Source of the DNA: Hymenobacter yonginensis
GTDB taxonomy: Bacteria; Bacteroidota; Bacteroidia; Cytophagales; Hymenobacteraceae
DNA: 64,000 bases
Direction: 5' to 3'
NCBI RefSeq assembly: GCF_027625995.1
Contig: NZ_CP115396.1
Coordinates: forward strand, 1,116,001 to 1,180,000
This document shows positions 24,371-32,044 of this stretch, in pieces. Each line of letters opens with the position of its first letter. Within the stretch, counting starts at the first letter, position 1. Made by a program: the position numbers and the translations under genes. The notes beneath the pieces were generated by a model. It searched no databases and was not told the origin of the DNA. It saw only the letters and a list, made by a program, of their open reading frames with translations.

Positions 24371-25735
24371 ATGTTCTTCGGCTTCAACCTCTACAGCGGC
24401 TTGCTGCTGCCGTTTTTCCTGCAAGGTGTAATCGTGGCGGCGGTGCTGTGGGCGCGGCGGCGGCGTGAGGATACGGCGGCCGACGGCTGGCTGGCCCTGC
24501 TGCTGCTGCTGTTTGCTGTGCGGCTGGCCCAGTGGATGCTGGGCTTTGCCGGCTGGTACGACTCGCACGACGCCCGCACGACGTTCATGTTCTATTGGCC
24601 GTTCAGCAACTGGCTGGCGGTGGGGCCCGCGCTGTATTTCTACTTCCGCAGCCTCACCAATCAGGAGTTCCGGCTGCAGCGGCAACACTGGTGGCACTTC
24701 GCGCCCGCCTTGGTGGTGCTGACGTGGCTGCTGGTGGTATTTGGCTACGATATTGGTTGGTGGCACGGGGTGCAAGGCCAGCCACTGCCGGCCCACTTCG
24801 GCACCAAAGGCCCCCTGGCCAGCTGGGCCGACTACCAGCCCATCGGGCTGCTGGCCGATACGCTGGGCTACCTCTGGGTGCTGGCCTACGCGGTGCACAC
24901 CCTGCGGGCCTACCGCGCCTACGCCCGTTACCTCAACGACAACTTCTCCGACACCGAGCAGCTCCGGTTTCGGTGGCTGCGTAACGTGCTGGTAGCCGTA
25001 GTGGTGGGCACCGGCGTCACGCTGGTGTTCGGGGTGGTCAACATCTTCATCACGCCCCTCAACTACGTGCAGAGCTGGTACGACTACCTGTTCACCGGCC
25101 TGCTGATCTACTACCTCAGCATCTCGGGCCTGCTGACCGGCTACCGCCTGGCCGCCTTACGCTTCCAGCTGTCGGCTGACATAGCCGCTTCGCCAGTGGC
25201 CTCGTTACCAACGGTGGAAGCTGCCGCCGGAGCGTCCAACATTGTTGCACTGGAGACAAGCGAAAAGATAGTTGCCGCTGCGGTACCCGATCTGCCTGAA
25301 ATACCTGTTTCGGCTGCTACTGCGGCTGCCAGCGTACCGTTGGTAGCTGATGCCACCGTTGAAGAGCCAACTGAAACGGCCGCCGAACCCGACGCGGAGC
25401 TGGCCCGCTGGACGGCCCGGCTGCTGGCCCACATGCAGGCGGCCCGTCCCTACCTGGAGCCCGAGCTGACGCTGGGTGATCTGGCCATCCAGCTGCGCAC
25501 CAACACGTCCTGGCTTTCCCGCGTCATCAACTCCGGCTGCGGCCAGAACTTCAACGACTTCGTGAACGAGTACCGGGTGCGCGAGGCCGAGCGCCGCCTC
25601 CGCGACCCGCAGTTTCGGCACTACACCCTGCTGGCCGTGGCGCTGGAGGCAGGCTTCAACTCCAAGTCCACGTTCAACCGCGTCTTCAAAAAGCTCCGCG
25701 GCCAGACTCCCAGCGAAGCCGCCCGGCAGCTGTAG
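24371..25735 (+). CDS. AraC-family transcription regulator with seven-helix membrane domain
   Basis: This 454-residue protein has seven hydrophobic segments in residues 1-255 (LLLPFFLQGVIVAAVLW, LALLLLLFAVRLA, FYWPFSNWLAVGPALYFYF, FAPALVVLTWLLVVF, IGLLADTLGYLWVLAYAV, VLVAVVVGTGVTLVFGVV, YLFTGLLIYYLSISGLL). An Ala-, Thr- and Val-rich linker follows (about 265-345), then an AraC DNA-binding domain (about 350-454: LTLGDLAIQLRTNTSWLSRVIN, YTLLAVALEAGFNSKSTFNRVFKKLRGQTPSEA). Such membrane-bound AraC proteins are common in Bacteroidota, but few have known signals. No target is evident. It lies downstream of the trp-DAHP genes but is separated by a hairpin repeat, so control of those genes is only a possibility. 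Confidence 0.9.
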   Translation: MFFGFNLYSGLLLPFFLQGVIVAAVLWARRRREDTAADGWLALLLLLFAVRLAQWMLGFAGWYDSHDARTTFMFYWPFSNWLAVGPALYFYFRSLTNQEFRLQRQHWWHFAPALVVLTWLLVVFGYDIGWWHGVQGQPLPAHFGTKGPLASWADYQPIGLLADTLGYLWVLAYAVHTLRAYRAYARYLNDNFSDTEQLRFRWLRNVLVAVVVGTGVTLVFGVVNIFITPLNYVQSWYDYLFTGLLIYYLSISGLLTGYRLAALRFQLSADIAASPVASLPTVEAAAGASNIVALETSEKIVAAAVPDLPEIPVSAATAAASVPLVADATVEEPTETAAEPDAELARWTARLLAHMQAARPYLEPELTLGDLAIQLRTNTSWLSRVINSGCGQNFNDFVNEYRVREAERRLRDPQFRHYTLLAVALEAGFNSKSTFNRVFKKLRGQTPSEAARQL

Positions 25736-25888
25736 AGACGCATACTTGCGCCTCATTGTTGAACGGCCAGCCCTGCGCCAGCAGTCCGATGTAGAGACGC
25801 GACACTTCGCGTTTCCCGCCAGAACGACCGGCGTTGCATCAACCAAACAACATCAGCAACGACGAGACGCGAAGTGTCGCGTCTCTAC
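25732..25888. repeat. One and a half GTAGAGACGC-type hairpin repeats after the AraC gene
   Basis: A lone left arm (25732-25770, degenerate) overlaps the end of the AraC gene. A complete two-armed unit follows at 25791-25888. In the complete unit the arm palindrome is GAGACGCGA with TCGCGTCTC, where the copies at 19082 and 50512 have GAGACGCAA with TTGCGTCTC. Confidence 0.75.
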
Positions 25889-25942
25889 GCCTGCCCAGTG
25901 TCAAACTATAAGTTGAGGCGTCCCAGGCTGTAAACTGGGGCG

Positions 25943-25970
25943 TTTGGGGTCGGCGGGGGCAGTTCCTTTG
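25943..25970 (+). promoter_or_regulatory. Possible promoter for the small lipoprotein gene
   Basis: TTTG at 25943-25946 and TTCCTTTG at 25963-25970 (seven of eight to TAnnTTTG) are 16 bp apart, slightly short. They would give a 5' untranslated region of about 25 bases before the ATG at 26002. Confidence 0.3.
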
Positions 25971-26001
25971 GGACATCGTTTCACTTCAACCCCCCATTGT
26001 C

Positions 26002-26388
26002 ATGCGTACTTTCCTGCCTTCCCGCTCGGCCACTGTTGCCACTTTCGCCGCCCTGTTACTACTCGTTACGGCCTGCTGGGCGGGTATCACTTCTAACCTG
26101 CTCATTGAGCCGGGTAAGCAGTTTGTGCTGGGCGGCGGCCAGCTGGGCGGTTTCAAAGTAGAAGCTCACAACGTGGGCAAAGTACCCGTCGAGTTCAAGG
26201 AGCGGCCCCGGGGCGGCGGCATCTTCGGCAAGACGACGCTGGCTCCCGGCGAGCGGGGTACGCTGCGGTTCATGGCCGGCTCCACGGCGCTGCTGCTCAA
26301 CCCCTCGGACCAGCAGGCCAAAGTAGACCTCAAAATCACCGGCGACACCCGGCTGAGCATGACCTACGAGCCCAACGGCAAGCTGTAG
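26002..26388 (+). CDS. Small predicted lipoprotein, unknown function
   Basis: This 128-residue protein has an N-terminal signal with a lipobox-like LLLLVTAC (Cys near residue 27). The rest is a likely beta-rich domain (LIEPGKQFVLGGGQLGGFKVEAHNVGKVPVEF, LAPGERGTLRFMAGSTALLLNPSDQQAKVDLKITG) that resembles small Bacteroidota envelope proteins. I do not recognise a family. The next gene starts 30 bp later on the same strand and is also predicted to be exported, so the two may form a unit. Confidence 0.7.
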   Translation: MRTFLPSRSATVATFAALLLLVTACWAGITSNLLIEPGKQFVLGGGQLGGFKVEAHNVGKVPVEFKERPRGGGIFGKTTLAPGERGTLRFMAGSTALLLNPSDQQAKVDLKITGDTRLSMTYEPNGKL

Positions 26389-26418
26389 GCGGCACCATCA
26401 CTGCTAAAAGGCTTCGTC

Positions 26419-26952
26419 ATGAAAAAGCAAATTCTCAGGTTCGCGCTGGCCCTGGCCAGCTTGGTTCCGCTGGTGGTGGAGCGCGGGAATGCTCAGGCTG
26501 ATGCTCCCCGCCTGACCATGCAGGAGCTGCAGCTCCTGACGCATCAGTGGGAGCAAGGCCAGCTCACGTATACCAATGAGGCTTCCACCCGACCCGTTGC
26601 CATTCGCAGTGGCTTGAACGGCATGAGCCCCGGCCCCAACGCCTTTGTCCTCGATTATATCTACCAGCAGCCCGAAGGCGGTATGGTAAAGGAGTTCGAC
26701 AAGCTCTGGCTGGCCCGCGACGGTCGTTCCGTCCGTTGGGACAATGCGCAACTGCAACTCCGGTCCAAAACCCGCCTGCCCGATGGCCGCCTTCGGGCAG
26801 TGTTTGAGGGGTCGGGCCGGGAGATGGGCCAGCCGTGCGAGCTGCGCCGCGTACTTACGCTGGGCTCTCAGAAGCTGGAAATCAGCAAAGAAGTGCGTCG
26901 GGCCAATACGACCACCTTCGTCGCCCTAGCCCGGTACGAGTTTACACGATGA
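26419..26952 (+). CDS. Predicted secreted protein, unknown function (DUF6265-like size and layout)
   Basis: The 177 residues begin with a signal peptide (MKKQILRFALALASLVPLVV, cut near GNAQA). The mature part reads as a single beta-rich domain: GQLTYTNEASTRPVAIRSG, AFVLDYIYQQPEGGMVKEFDKLWLARDGRSVRW, LRSKTRLPDGRLRAVFEG, LRRVLTLGSQKLEISKEV. A small lipocalin-like or DUF fold is plausible but not proven. It follows the small lipoprotein gene after 30 bp. The region downstream becomes AT-rich and leads into the promoter of the first phenylalanine hydroxylase. Confidence 0.7.
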   Translation: MKKQILRFALALASLVPLVVERGNAQADAPRLTMQELQLLTHQWEQGQLTYTNEASTRPVAIRSGLNGMSPGPNAFVLDYIYQQPEGGMVKEFDKLWLARDGRSVRWDNAQLQLRSKTRLPDGRLRAVFEGSGREMGQPCELRRVLTLGSQKLEISKEVRRANTTTFVALARYEFTR

Positions 26953-27112
26953 ATAAAATGGCTTATTTGAGAAATATGACCCTTTAATTATAGGGAAGTT
27001 AATCATAAATGATATCAAATTTTTGCTGGTAACCCCTTTTATAAGGGTGGTTATGTGAAATAAATGCGCCTATTTGTGTAATATGCCTTGCAAAATAAAC
27101 TATCCTTAAATC
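26953..27112. other. AT-rich intergenic stretch before the first phenylalanine hydroxylase promoter
   Basis: The sequence is much richer in A and T than the genes around it and contains no ORF or hairpin repeat. It probably holds upstream promoter or regulator-binding sequence for the hydroxylase transcript that starts near 27148. Confidence 0.5.
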
Positions 27113-27141
27113 TTGTTTATTCCGGAAGTCTTCTATATTTG
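27113..27141 (+). promoter_or_regulatory. Promoter of the first phenylalanine hydroxylase
   Basis: TTG at 27113-27115 and an exact -7 box TATATTTG at 27134-27141 are separated by 18 bp. Transcription should start near 27148, so the ATG at 27149 would be at or next to the 5' end. Confidence 0.7.
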
Positions 27142-27148
27142 CATCATC

Positions 27149-27235
27149 ATGCTGAACCTATCCGCGAAATGCTTTATGACCATTAATCGTCCTGTCCAGG
27201 ACGAGGTCGGGCGCTTTTGCGGGTACGAAAGGTAG
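27149..27235 (+). CDS. Short leader ORF (28 codons) before the first phenylalanine hydroxylase
   Basis: The frame opens at the predicted transcription start with MLNLSAKCFMTINRPVQDEV and ends with a segment holding one more Phe and one Tyr before TAG at 27233. It has two Phe codons (27173, 27215) and one Tyr codon (27224), fewer than a classical attenuator peptide. Its position, leaderless start and the terminator at 27274-27308 parallel the Tyr-rich leader before the second hydroxylase. Translation is not shown. Confidence 0.45.
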   Translation: MLNLSAKCFMTINRPVQDEVGRFCGYER

Positions 27236-27273
27236 AACACAGCATGCTTCTCCTTCTCTGAAATCCACTTAAG

Positions 27274-27308
27274 AGCCCGACTCCTCCCCAGGAGCCGGGC
27301 TTTTTTTC
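27274..27308 (+). terminator. Terminator inside the leader of the first phenylalanine hydroxylase
   Basis: AGCCCGACTCCT pairs with AGGAGCCGGGCT (one mismatch) over a CCCC loop, followed by seven T residues, 16 bp before the hydroxylase ATG. Upstream, GTCGGGC at 27206-27212 is exactly complementary to GCCCGAC at 27275-27281 in the 5' arm, so an antiterminator can form. Confidence 0.85.
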
Positions 27309-27323
27309 TGCCCTGTACGCGCT

Positions 27324-28058
27324 ATGATACAGCAACACTACGACCGGTATACCACGCAGGATCAGCTGGTTTGGAAGGTATTGTTCGACCGCCAGACGGC
27401 CCTGCTGCACAAGCGTGCCTGCTCGGCGTTTGGCCGGGGGCTGGAGGCCGTGGGCTTCCACCGCAACGCCATTCCCGACTTCCAGGAAGTAAGCCAGCGC
27501 CTGCAAAAAGCCACCGGCTGGCAGCTGGAACCGGTGCAGGGCATGCTCAATGATGCCGAGTTCTTCGGGTTGCTGGCCCAGCGCAAGTTCCCGGCTACCG
27601 TCTGGATCCGGAGCATGGCGCAGTTCGACTTCATCGAGGAGCCTGACCTGTTCCACGGCGTATTCGGCCACGTGCCCTTGCTCATGGACCAGGCCTTTGC
27701 CGACTTCCTGCACTTCCTGGGCCAGGTAGCCGCCCAGCACCTCGACGATGCCGTGGCCCTGGCCCGCCTCGAGCGGCTCTACGGCTTCACGGTGCAGTTC
27801 GGGTTGGTGGAAGAACACGGCCAGACGCGCATGTACGGGGCCGGTTTGCTCTCATCGTCGGGTGAAATCCACCACTGCATCGGCGACGTTTCGCGCCGTT
27901 TTCCCTTCGATCTGGCCACCGTACTGCACACCCCCTACAGCGAAGCGCACCTGCAGGACCAGTACTTCGTGCTCAACAGCTGGGAGCAGCTCACCGAAAG
28001 CGTAGCCGAACTGGCCGCGCTGCTGTCCTCGGGCTGGGAGCTGCAGCCGGTGGAGTAA
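27324..28058 (+). CDS. Phenylalanine 4-monooxygenase-like protein with altered iron site
   Basis: This 244-residue protein has the fold of bacterial phenylalanine hydroxylases, iron- and pterin-dependent enzymes that turn Phe into Tyr. Family motifs are VLFDRQTALL, IPDFQEVS, FPATVWIRS, LFHGVFGHVPLL and YGAGLLSSSGE. His111 and His116 occupy the first two iron-ligand positions. The third ligand, Glu in the usual WFTxEFGL motif (as in the paralogue at 32045), is replaced by Gln158 in GFTVQFGL, and the Asp after the first His is Gly. Activity may be lost or changed. It is preceded by an attenuator-like leader and followed by a terminator, so it is a single-gene unit. Confidence 0.88.
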   Translation: MIQQHYDRYTTQDQLVWKVLFDRQTALLHKRACSAFGRGLEAVGFHRNAIPDFQEVSQRLQKATGWQLEPVQGMLNDAEFFGLLAQRKFPATVWIRSMAQFDFIEEPDLFHGVFGHVPLLMDQAFADFLHFLGQVAAQHLDDAVALARLERLYGFTVQFGLVEEHGQTRMYGAGLLSSSGEIHHCIGDVSRRFPFDLATVLHTPYSEAHLQDQYFVLNSWEQLTESVAELAALLSSGWELQPVE

Positions 28059-28102
28059 GAAGCCGCAACGGCATTTAGTGCGGCACTGAAGTAGGATATA
28101 AG

Positions 28103-28140
28103 GAAAAAGCCCCTTGGACTACCTGTCCAAGGGGCTTTTC
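28103..28140. terminator. Terminator after the first phenylalanine hydroxylase
   Basis: A 14-bp stem (AAAAGCCCCTTGGA with its complement) flanked by A and T runs can end the plus-strand hydroxylase transcript and the minus-strand PID-CTERM gene. Confidence 0.85.
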
Positions 28141-28167
28141 TATGTAGTTGCCAGCGTGTACGGCTGG

Positions 28168-28410
28168 TTAGCCGGCATCGTCCGGGTGCTCGTTGGCAGT
28201 AGAGCGGCGCAGGCGGCGTAGCGCCAGGGCCCCACCGGCCAGCAGCAGCAGCGAAGCCCCGCCATCAAGCGGAACGGCAGTAGGGGAATTGGGGTCGGGA
28301 GTGGGGCCGCCGGTACCGGGTCCCTGCGCCTGGGCAGGCATGCCCAGCAGCAATGCGGCCAGCAGCGGCGCGCTAGTCAGCAGCCGAAAACGGTGAGAAG
28401 AGAGCTTCAT
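28168..28410 (-). CDS. Small PID-CTERM-like sorted protein
   Basis: This 80-residue protein has a signal peptide (about 1-28, ending MPAQAQ), a Gly/Pro-rich spacer, and a C-terminal tail VPLDGGASLLLLAGGALAL followed by RRLRR. The tail matches the PID-CTERM layout known in Bacteroidota: a short Pro-x-Asp-Gly-Gly signal, one transmembrane helix and a basic end. The mature part is then only about 20 residues. Such proteins are thought to be substrates of an exosortase-like enzyme, not present here. Its function is unknown. It lies 67 bp downstream of the large T9SS protein gene on the same strand and may be co-transcribed. Confidence 0.75.
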   Translation of the reverse strand: MKLSSHRFRLLTSAPLLAALLLGMPAQAQGPGTGGPTPDPNSPTAVPLDGGASLLLLAGGALALRRLRRSTANEHPDDAG

Positions 28411-28477
28411 AGGAGAAAGAAGAAAGACGGAAGGAATAGGAGGCCGAGGGGCGCCGATGATGCCCTCCGGCCGACAG

Positions 28478-31400
28478 TTACTCTATTACTAGGCGTTTTG
28501 TGGCTGGCCCGAGGGTGGTGGTCAGGCGCAGCGTGTAAACGCCCTGCGCCAGCCCGCTCACCGAAAGCTCCTGGGAAGAGCTTGCTGATCCTGGTGTCCA
28601 GGAATAGCTGCGGACTGCCTGCCCCAGTGCGTTATACAGCACGGCCGTGCCTTGCTGGCTGCGCAACGCGGCCGGCAGCAGCAGGGTGGCGGTGGTGTGA
28701 GCAGGGTTGGGGTAGAGCTGAATCTGCTGGCCCACCAGCGTGGCTGCATTGGCCAATATGCGGTTGGACGTCAGAAGCAGCGAAAAGCGCGGGCCGGTGG
28801 CGTCTGCTGCCTGACGGAAGGCATATACCGGCTGCTGGACCAGGTCGAGGCTGGTGCCGGTTTCGGCGTCGCGCAGGTAGGCGTAGAGCCCGGCCGGCAG
28901 GTTGAGCAGCTGCGCCGCTTCCAGCTGGTAGAAACCCGAAACCGGCACGCGTACTTGCAGCGGCACCAGCACGTCGGCGCGGCTGAGGGCGGGCAGTCCG
29001 CTGATGCTGAGCTGCTCGGAGCCGACGGGCAGCGAGAGGCTGGCTACGTTGCCGGTAGTCAGTTTGTAGGCATCGAAGGCGGCATCGAAGGAAGTAGTTG
29101 CTCCTTGCTCAAAGTACACGGTGGCCGCATCGCGCTGGGTGCCATTCACCAAGTCAAGCTGAAGCAGCGGCCGGGTCTCCAGGGCCGAAGGGCGGTTGAA
29201 ATCGGGGCTTTGGTAGCTGGTGAGGCGGGCGGCGTTGCTGAGCGAAAGGCTGCCCGGCGTGCCGGCCGTGGTGGTCCGCACAAAGAATCCCTGCCCCGCC
29301 GCAATGAAGCGGGCATCGCCCACGCCATTCACAAAGCTGCTGTAGCTGCCCGCATACGTCCCCGACGACTTGAACACGTACACCGCGTTGTCGAGCCCTG
29401 ACAGCCCCGCGGTGGCTAGGGTCCAGTCGATGGGGGCGGGGTAGGGGTTGCCCAGCAGGTGCCAGCCGGAGGTAGGCTGGGTGCCGCGCGTGAGGCCGGT
29501 GCGCGCCACGGGGCCGTTCGTGAGCGTACCCACAAAATCGACGGCGGCGCTGGCTGGCAGGTTCACCGTGTAGCCCACGCCCGGCGTCATGGCCGCCGAC
29601 AGGCTGGCCGGCGAAAACCAGCCTTGGTCGAAGGTGGCGGCCGTGGCATTCACCCGGCTTTCATCGTAGCCAAACACCGTGGGGAAAGGCGTAACGGCGG
29701 CCGGCACCGGGGCCGTGTTGTAGCCCGCATTCACCACGGGCGTATAGTTGGCCGTGCTCAGGTCGGCCACTGTGGTATTGCTGACGGGCGCGCTATAGTG
29801 GCGGTAACCAGCCCCGGCATTCTGGCTGGGGTTGATGTAGCGCTGCACCGTAACGGACCCACTCACGACAGCGGAACCATTGTTCACGACCATGGCAGTG
29901 CCGGAAGCATCCGAAAGCAAGGTCAGGGGCTGCGCGTTGGTAGCCAGGTTGCCATTCAGCGTCAGGAGGCGGCTCACGGCCAGTGGCCCGGTGAGCTGGG
30001 CCCCGGCCGGGCCTACCGTGAGGCCGGCCATGCTGATCGGGCTGCTGCCGCCTACGCTTTGCTGAGCGGGGCCGCTGAGCACCAGGGCCCCGGCCCCGGT
30101 GCAGCTGCCATTGTTTACCAGCGCACTGTTCAGGGTGAGTGTGCCACCGCTGGCTATTGTCAGGCTGGCGCCGCTGGCTATGGTGAAGCTATTGGCGCTG
30201 GCAGCGGCACTCAGCACCGGCATCCGGACGGCCGCCGCCGGAATCGTAACGTCGGTGCTGGCCGTGGGCAGCGTGTTGTTGGCCCAGTTGGCCGGGTCGG
30301 TGTAAACGGTGCTCACGCTGCCTGTCCACTGACCGTTGGCCGTGGCGGGCGGATTCACGATGACCGTGATAGTAAACTGCCGGCTCGCTACCGGGGTGCC
30401 ATTGTCGGTAGCCACTACGCTGATGGTAGAAGCGCCGACGTTGCAGGGGGCGCCAGTCACGCTCAGGTTCAGCACCGGGTTGATGCCTGAACTCACACTG
30501 GATGTGACATTGCACAGCCCGTTGGTGTTCACGGCCAGCGTTACGGCCTGGCCGGCTTCCGGTCCCGAAAACTGCGGCGCAATGCTCACCGTTTGTCCTT
30601 GGTTGACGGTGATGGTGTTGTTGAGTGGCAGGTTGGTAGCCGACGGGGGCAGGTTGCCGTTGGCGAATACGCGGTACGAGATGCACTGCTCATCCAGCCA
30701 GTTTACCCCGCTGGGGTTCACGTTGTCGGGGTGGGAGGCATCGTTGAGGTTGAAGCGGCCCGTCTGGATGAAGTCGTTGTTGGAGCCCCGGTTGGCGCCC
30801 ACGGTAGCCAACGAGCCGCCAAACCCATTCACGCCGTTGGAAGCGTCGCCAGTGGTCCATTGCATATCGCCATAGGCAAACGTCACATCATCCGTCGTGA
30901 TGCCGGTCGAATTGGCCCGAATGACAATCTGGAAGGTGTTTTTTTTGTCGGTATTGCCGCTGTAGTAGCCCACCCGGTTCCAGGTAACCACCAGCCGGTC
31001 GGGGTAGAGCTTGTACCAGATGCTACCACTGCTGCTGGGGCGCGTATCAACGTCGGCCCAGAAGGCGGCTACCATGGGCGTGGTTATTGGGAAGCCACTG
31101 GCGGAAAATTGCGACACTGGAGCTCCAAACGACAGGTTACCGTTGGTATTGATATACACACCTGTATAGGGCGTGCCAAACAGCGTGAATGTGAAGCCCA
31201 GCGGAATCAGGCTGGACGAGCCATCGTCGTTGCGCGGCAGGTTGGTGTAGCCTCCTGCCGCCGGCGCCGACACAGAATCCAGCGGCTCGAAACAGGCCGG
31301 AAGCTGAGGCACTGCGCCGCTGCTGGCTGGCACTGGCCGGGTTGCGGCCAGCACCCGGCTGCTGGCCGGAATCAGGCGCTGTTTGCGCAGGTCATACTGC

Positions 31401-31528
31401 GGGTCGAGCTGGGAGGGGTCGATGGAGCGCGGAGCAGCGGTTTGAGCACATACCTGCTGCCCTAGCGTTCCGACCAGACACAAAGCCAGCATCCATCGGG
31501 AAAGCAATGCCAGAGAAAAAATGCGCAT
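28478..31528 (-). CDS. Large secreted NIDO-domain protein with T9SS C-terminal domain
   Basis: This 1016-residue protein has a signal peptide (MRIFSLALLSRWMLALCLVG, cut after VCAQT). Next comes a nidogen-like (NIDO) domain (about 80-290: IPLGFTFTLFGTPYTGVYINTNGNLSFG, PMVAAFWADVDTR, RLVVTWNRVGYY, FQIVIRAN), then an Ig-like repeat (about 300-400). A segment of the WTG..W...NWANNTLPTASTDVTIPA type (about 400-480) resembles many secreted Bacteroidota proteins. Long beta-rich regions follow, and a T9SS domain ends the protein (about 930-1016: LYPNPAHTTATLLLP, GVYTLRL, RLVIE). It is probably a surface or secreted adhesin-like protein. No catalytic motif is seen. Confidence 0.88.
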   Translation of the reverse strand: MRIFSLALLSRWMLALCLVGTLGQQVCAQTAAPRSIDPSQLDPQYDLRKQRLIPASSRVLAATRPVPASSGAVPQLPACFEPLDSVSAPAAGGYTNLPRNDDGSSSLIPLGFTFTLFGTPYTGVYINTNGNLSFGAPVSQFSASGFPITTPMVAAFWADVDTRPSSSGSIWYKLYPDRLVVTWNRVGYYSGNTDKKNTFQIVIRANSTGITTDDVTFAYGDMQWTTGDASNGVNGFGGSLATVGANRGSNNDFIQTGRFNLNDASHPDNVNPSGVNWLDEQCISYRVFANGNLPPSATNLPLNNTITVNQGQTVSIAPQFSGPEAGQAVTLAVNTNGLCNVTSSVSSGINPVLNLSVTGAPCNVGASTISVVATDNGTPVASRQFTITVIVNPPATANGQWTGSVSTVYTDPANWANNTLPTASTDVTIPAAAVRMPVLSAAASANSFTIASGASLTIASGGTLTLNSALVNNGSCTGAGALVLSGPAQQSVGGSSPISMAGLTVGPAGAQLTGPLAVSRLLTLNGNLATNAQPLTLLSDASGTAMVVNNGSAVVSGSVTVQRYINPSQNAGAGYRHYSAPVSNTTVADLSTANYTPVVNAGYNTAPVPAAVTPFPTVFGYDESRVNATAATFDQGWFSPASLSAAMTPGVGYTVNLPASAAVDFVGTLTNGPVARTGLTRGTQPTSGWHLLGNPYPAPIDWTLATAGLSGLDNAVYVFKSSGTYAGSYSSFVNGVGDARFIAAGQGFFVRTTTAGTPGSLSLSNAARLTSYQSPDFNRPSALETRPLLQLDLVNGTQRDAATVYFEQGATTSFDAAFDAYKLTTGNVASLSLPVGSEQLSISGLPALSRADVLVPLQVRVPVSGFYQLEAAQLLNLPAGLYAYLRDAETGTSLDLVQQPVYAFRQAADATGPRFSLLLTSNRILANAATLVGQQIQLYPNPAHTTATLLLPAALRSQQGTAVLYNALGQAVRSYSWTPGSASSSQELSVSGLAQGVYTLRLTTTLGPATKRLVIE

Positions 31529-31823
31529 AAGGGCGTAAGAGTTAAGGGTGAACGATAGGCAAGGGGGCAGGGTAAATGTTGGAAAAAGATTTATTAAACA
31601 TAGTATTTATTCAATTAATAATTATTGCATAACCGTGTGATAGAAATATGATGTCATGGATAAGTTCAATATTTAGAGCCATAGGCCGCATCCGAAGTAG
31701 TGATATGGCTCCCCAAAACAATTGCTGCTTCAGCTCTGCTGAACCTTTCAGTACCTATCACTGTACATACCCCGGCTCCAGCCTTGCCGCTGGTTCACCG
31801 GAAGCCTGGGGCTAAACCGCAGA
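31529..31823. other. AT-rich intergenic stretch upstream of the second phenylalanine hydroxylase
   Basis: The first 150 bp after the start of the T9SS gene are strongly AT-rich (31580-31680) and should contain that gene's promoter on the minus strand. No exact -7 box was identified there. From 31700 to 31823 a plus-strand frame is open, but it shows no family features and runs into the hydroxylase promoter and leader. Confidence 0.5.
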
Positions 31824-31854
31824 TTTGCCGGCTACCCTTTTCCGATTACCTTTG
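31824..31854 (+). promoter_or_regulatory. Promoter of the second phenylalanine hydroxylase
   Basis: TTTG at 31824-31827 and TACCTTTG at 31847-31854 are an exact Bacteroidota -33/-7 pair with a 19-bp spacer. Transcription should begin about 31858-31861, which makes the leader ORF at 31861 leaderless or nearly so. Confidence 0.8.
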
Positions 31855-31860
31855 CCACAC

Positions 31861-31950
31861 ATGCTGCTGTTCACGTCCCGCTATTATTACGCTGCTACCT
31901 ATTACGCTCCCCTCCGGAGCGGAGCGGCCGCGGCGTACGCGAGGAACTGA
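31861..31950 (+). CDS. Tyr-rich leader peptide (29 residues) before the second phenylalanine hydroxylase
   Basis: The ORF starts at the predicted transcription start and reads MLLFTSRYYYAATYYAP, then an Ala-rich tail with one more Tyr, ending at TGA (31948-31950). Six of 29 codons are Tyr, five of them within eight codons (31882-31905), and one is Phe. It lies upstream of an intrinsic terminator that precedes the gene for a Tyr-forming enzyme. This is the expected layout of an attenuator that senses charged tRNA-Tyr. Confidence 0.75.
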   Translation: MLLFTSRYYYAATYYAPLRSGAAAAYARN

Positions 31951-31983
31951 AACTAGCACTTCACCCTCCCCAACGTCATTTCA

Positions 31984-32018
31984 AGCCTGCTTCCGCTCCC
32001 TGCGGAGGTAGGCTTTTT
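31984..32018 (+). terminator. Attenuator terminator before the second phenylalanine hydroxylase
   Basis: A 13-bp stem (AGCCTGCTTCCGC with GCGGAGGTAGGCT, two G-T pairs) with a 5-base loop is followed by TTTTTCTTTTT. It ends 27 bp before the ATG at 32045, with no gene end nearby on this strand, so it acts on the gene's own leader. Confidence 0.9.
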
Positions 32019-32044
32019 CTTTTTCCACTTTTCTCGTTTTCGTT

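Larger units (their letters stand above)
31861..32018 (+). promoter_or_regulatory. Predicted tyrosine attenuator
   Basis: Three alternative pairings are visible. 1:2: GCTCC at 31906-31910 with GGAGC at 31916-31920. 2:3 antiterminator: GGAGCGGA at 31916-31923 with TCCGCTCC at 31992-31999, eight perfect pairs. 3:4: the terminator at 31984-32014. A ribosome stalled on the Tyr codons ending at 31905 would hide GCTCC, free segment 2 and prevent termination. If Tyr is plentiful, 1:2 and the terminator form. Seen: the sequences. Inferred: the mechanism. Confidence 0.65.

Noticed and set aside
28393-28905. 170-codon plus-strand ORF opposite the NIDO protein C-terminus
   Set aside because: It lies opposite a T9SS sorting domain with clear motifs. 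Its product is Arg/Gly/Pro-rich, as expected from the antisense frame.
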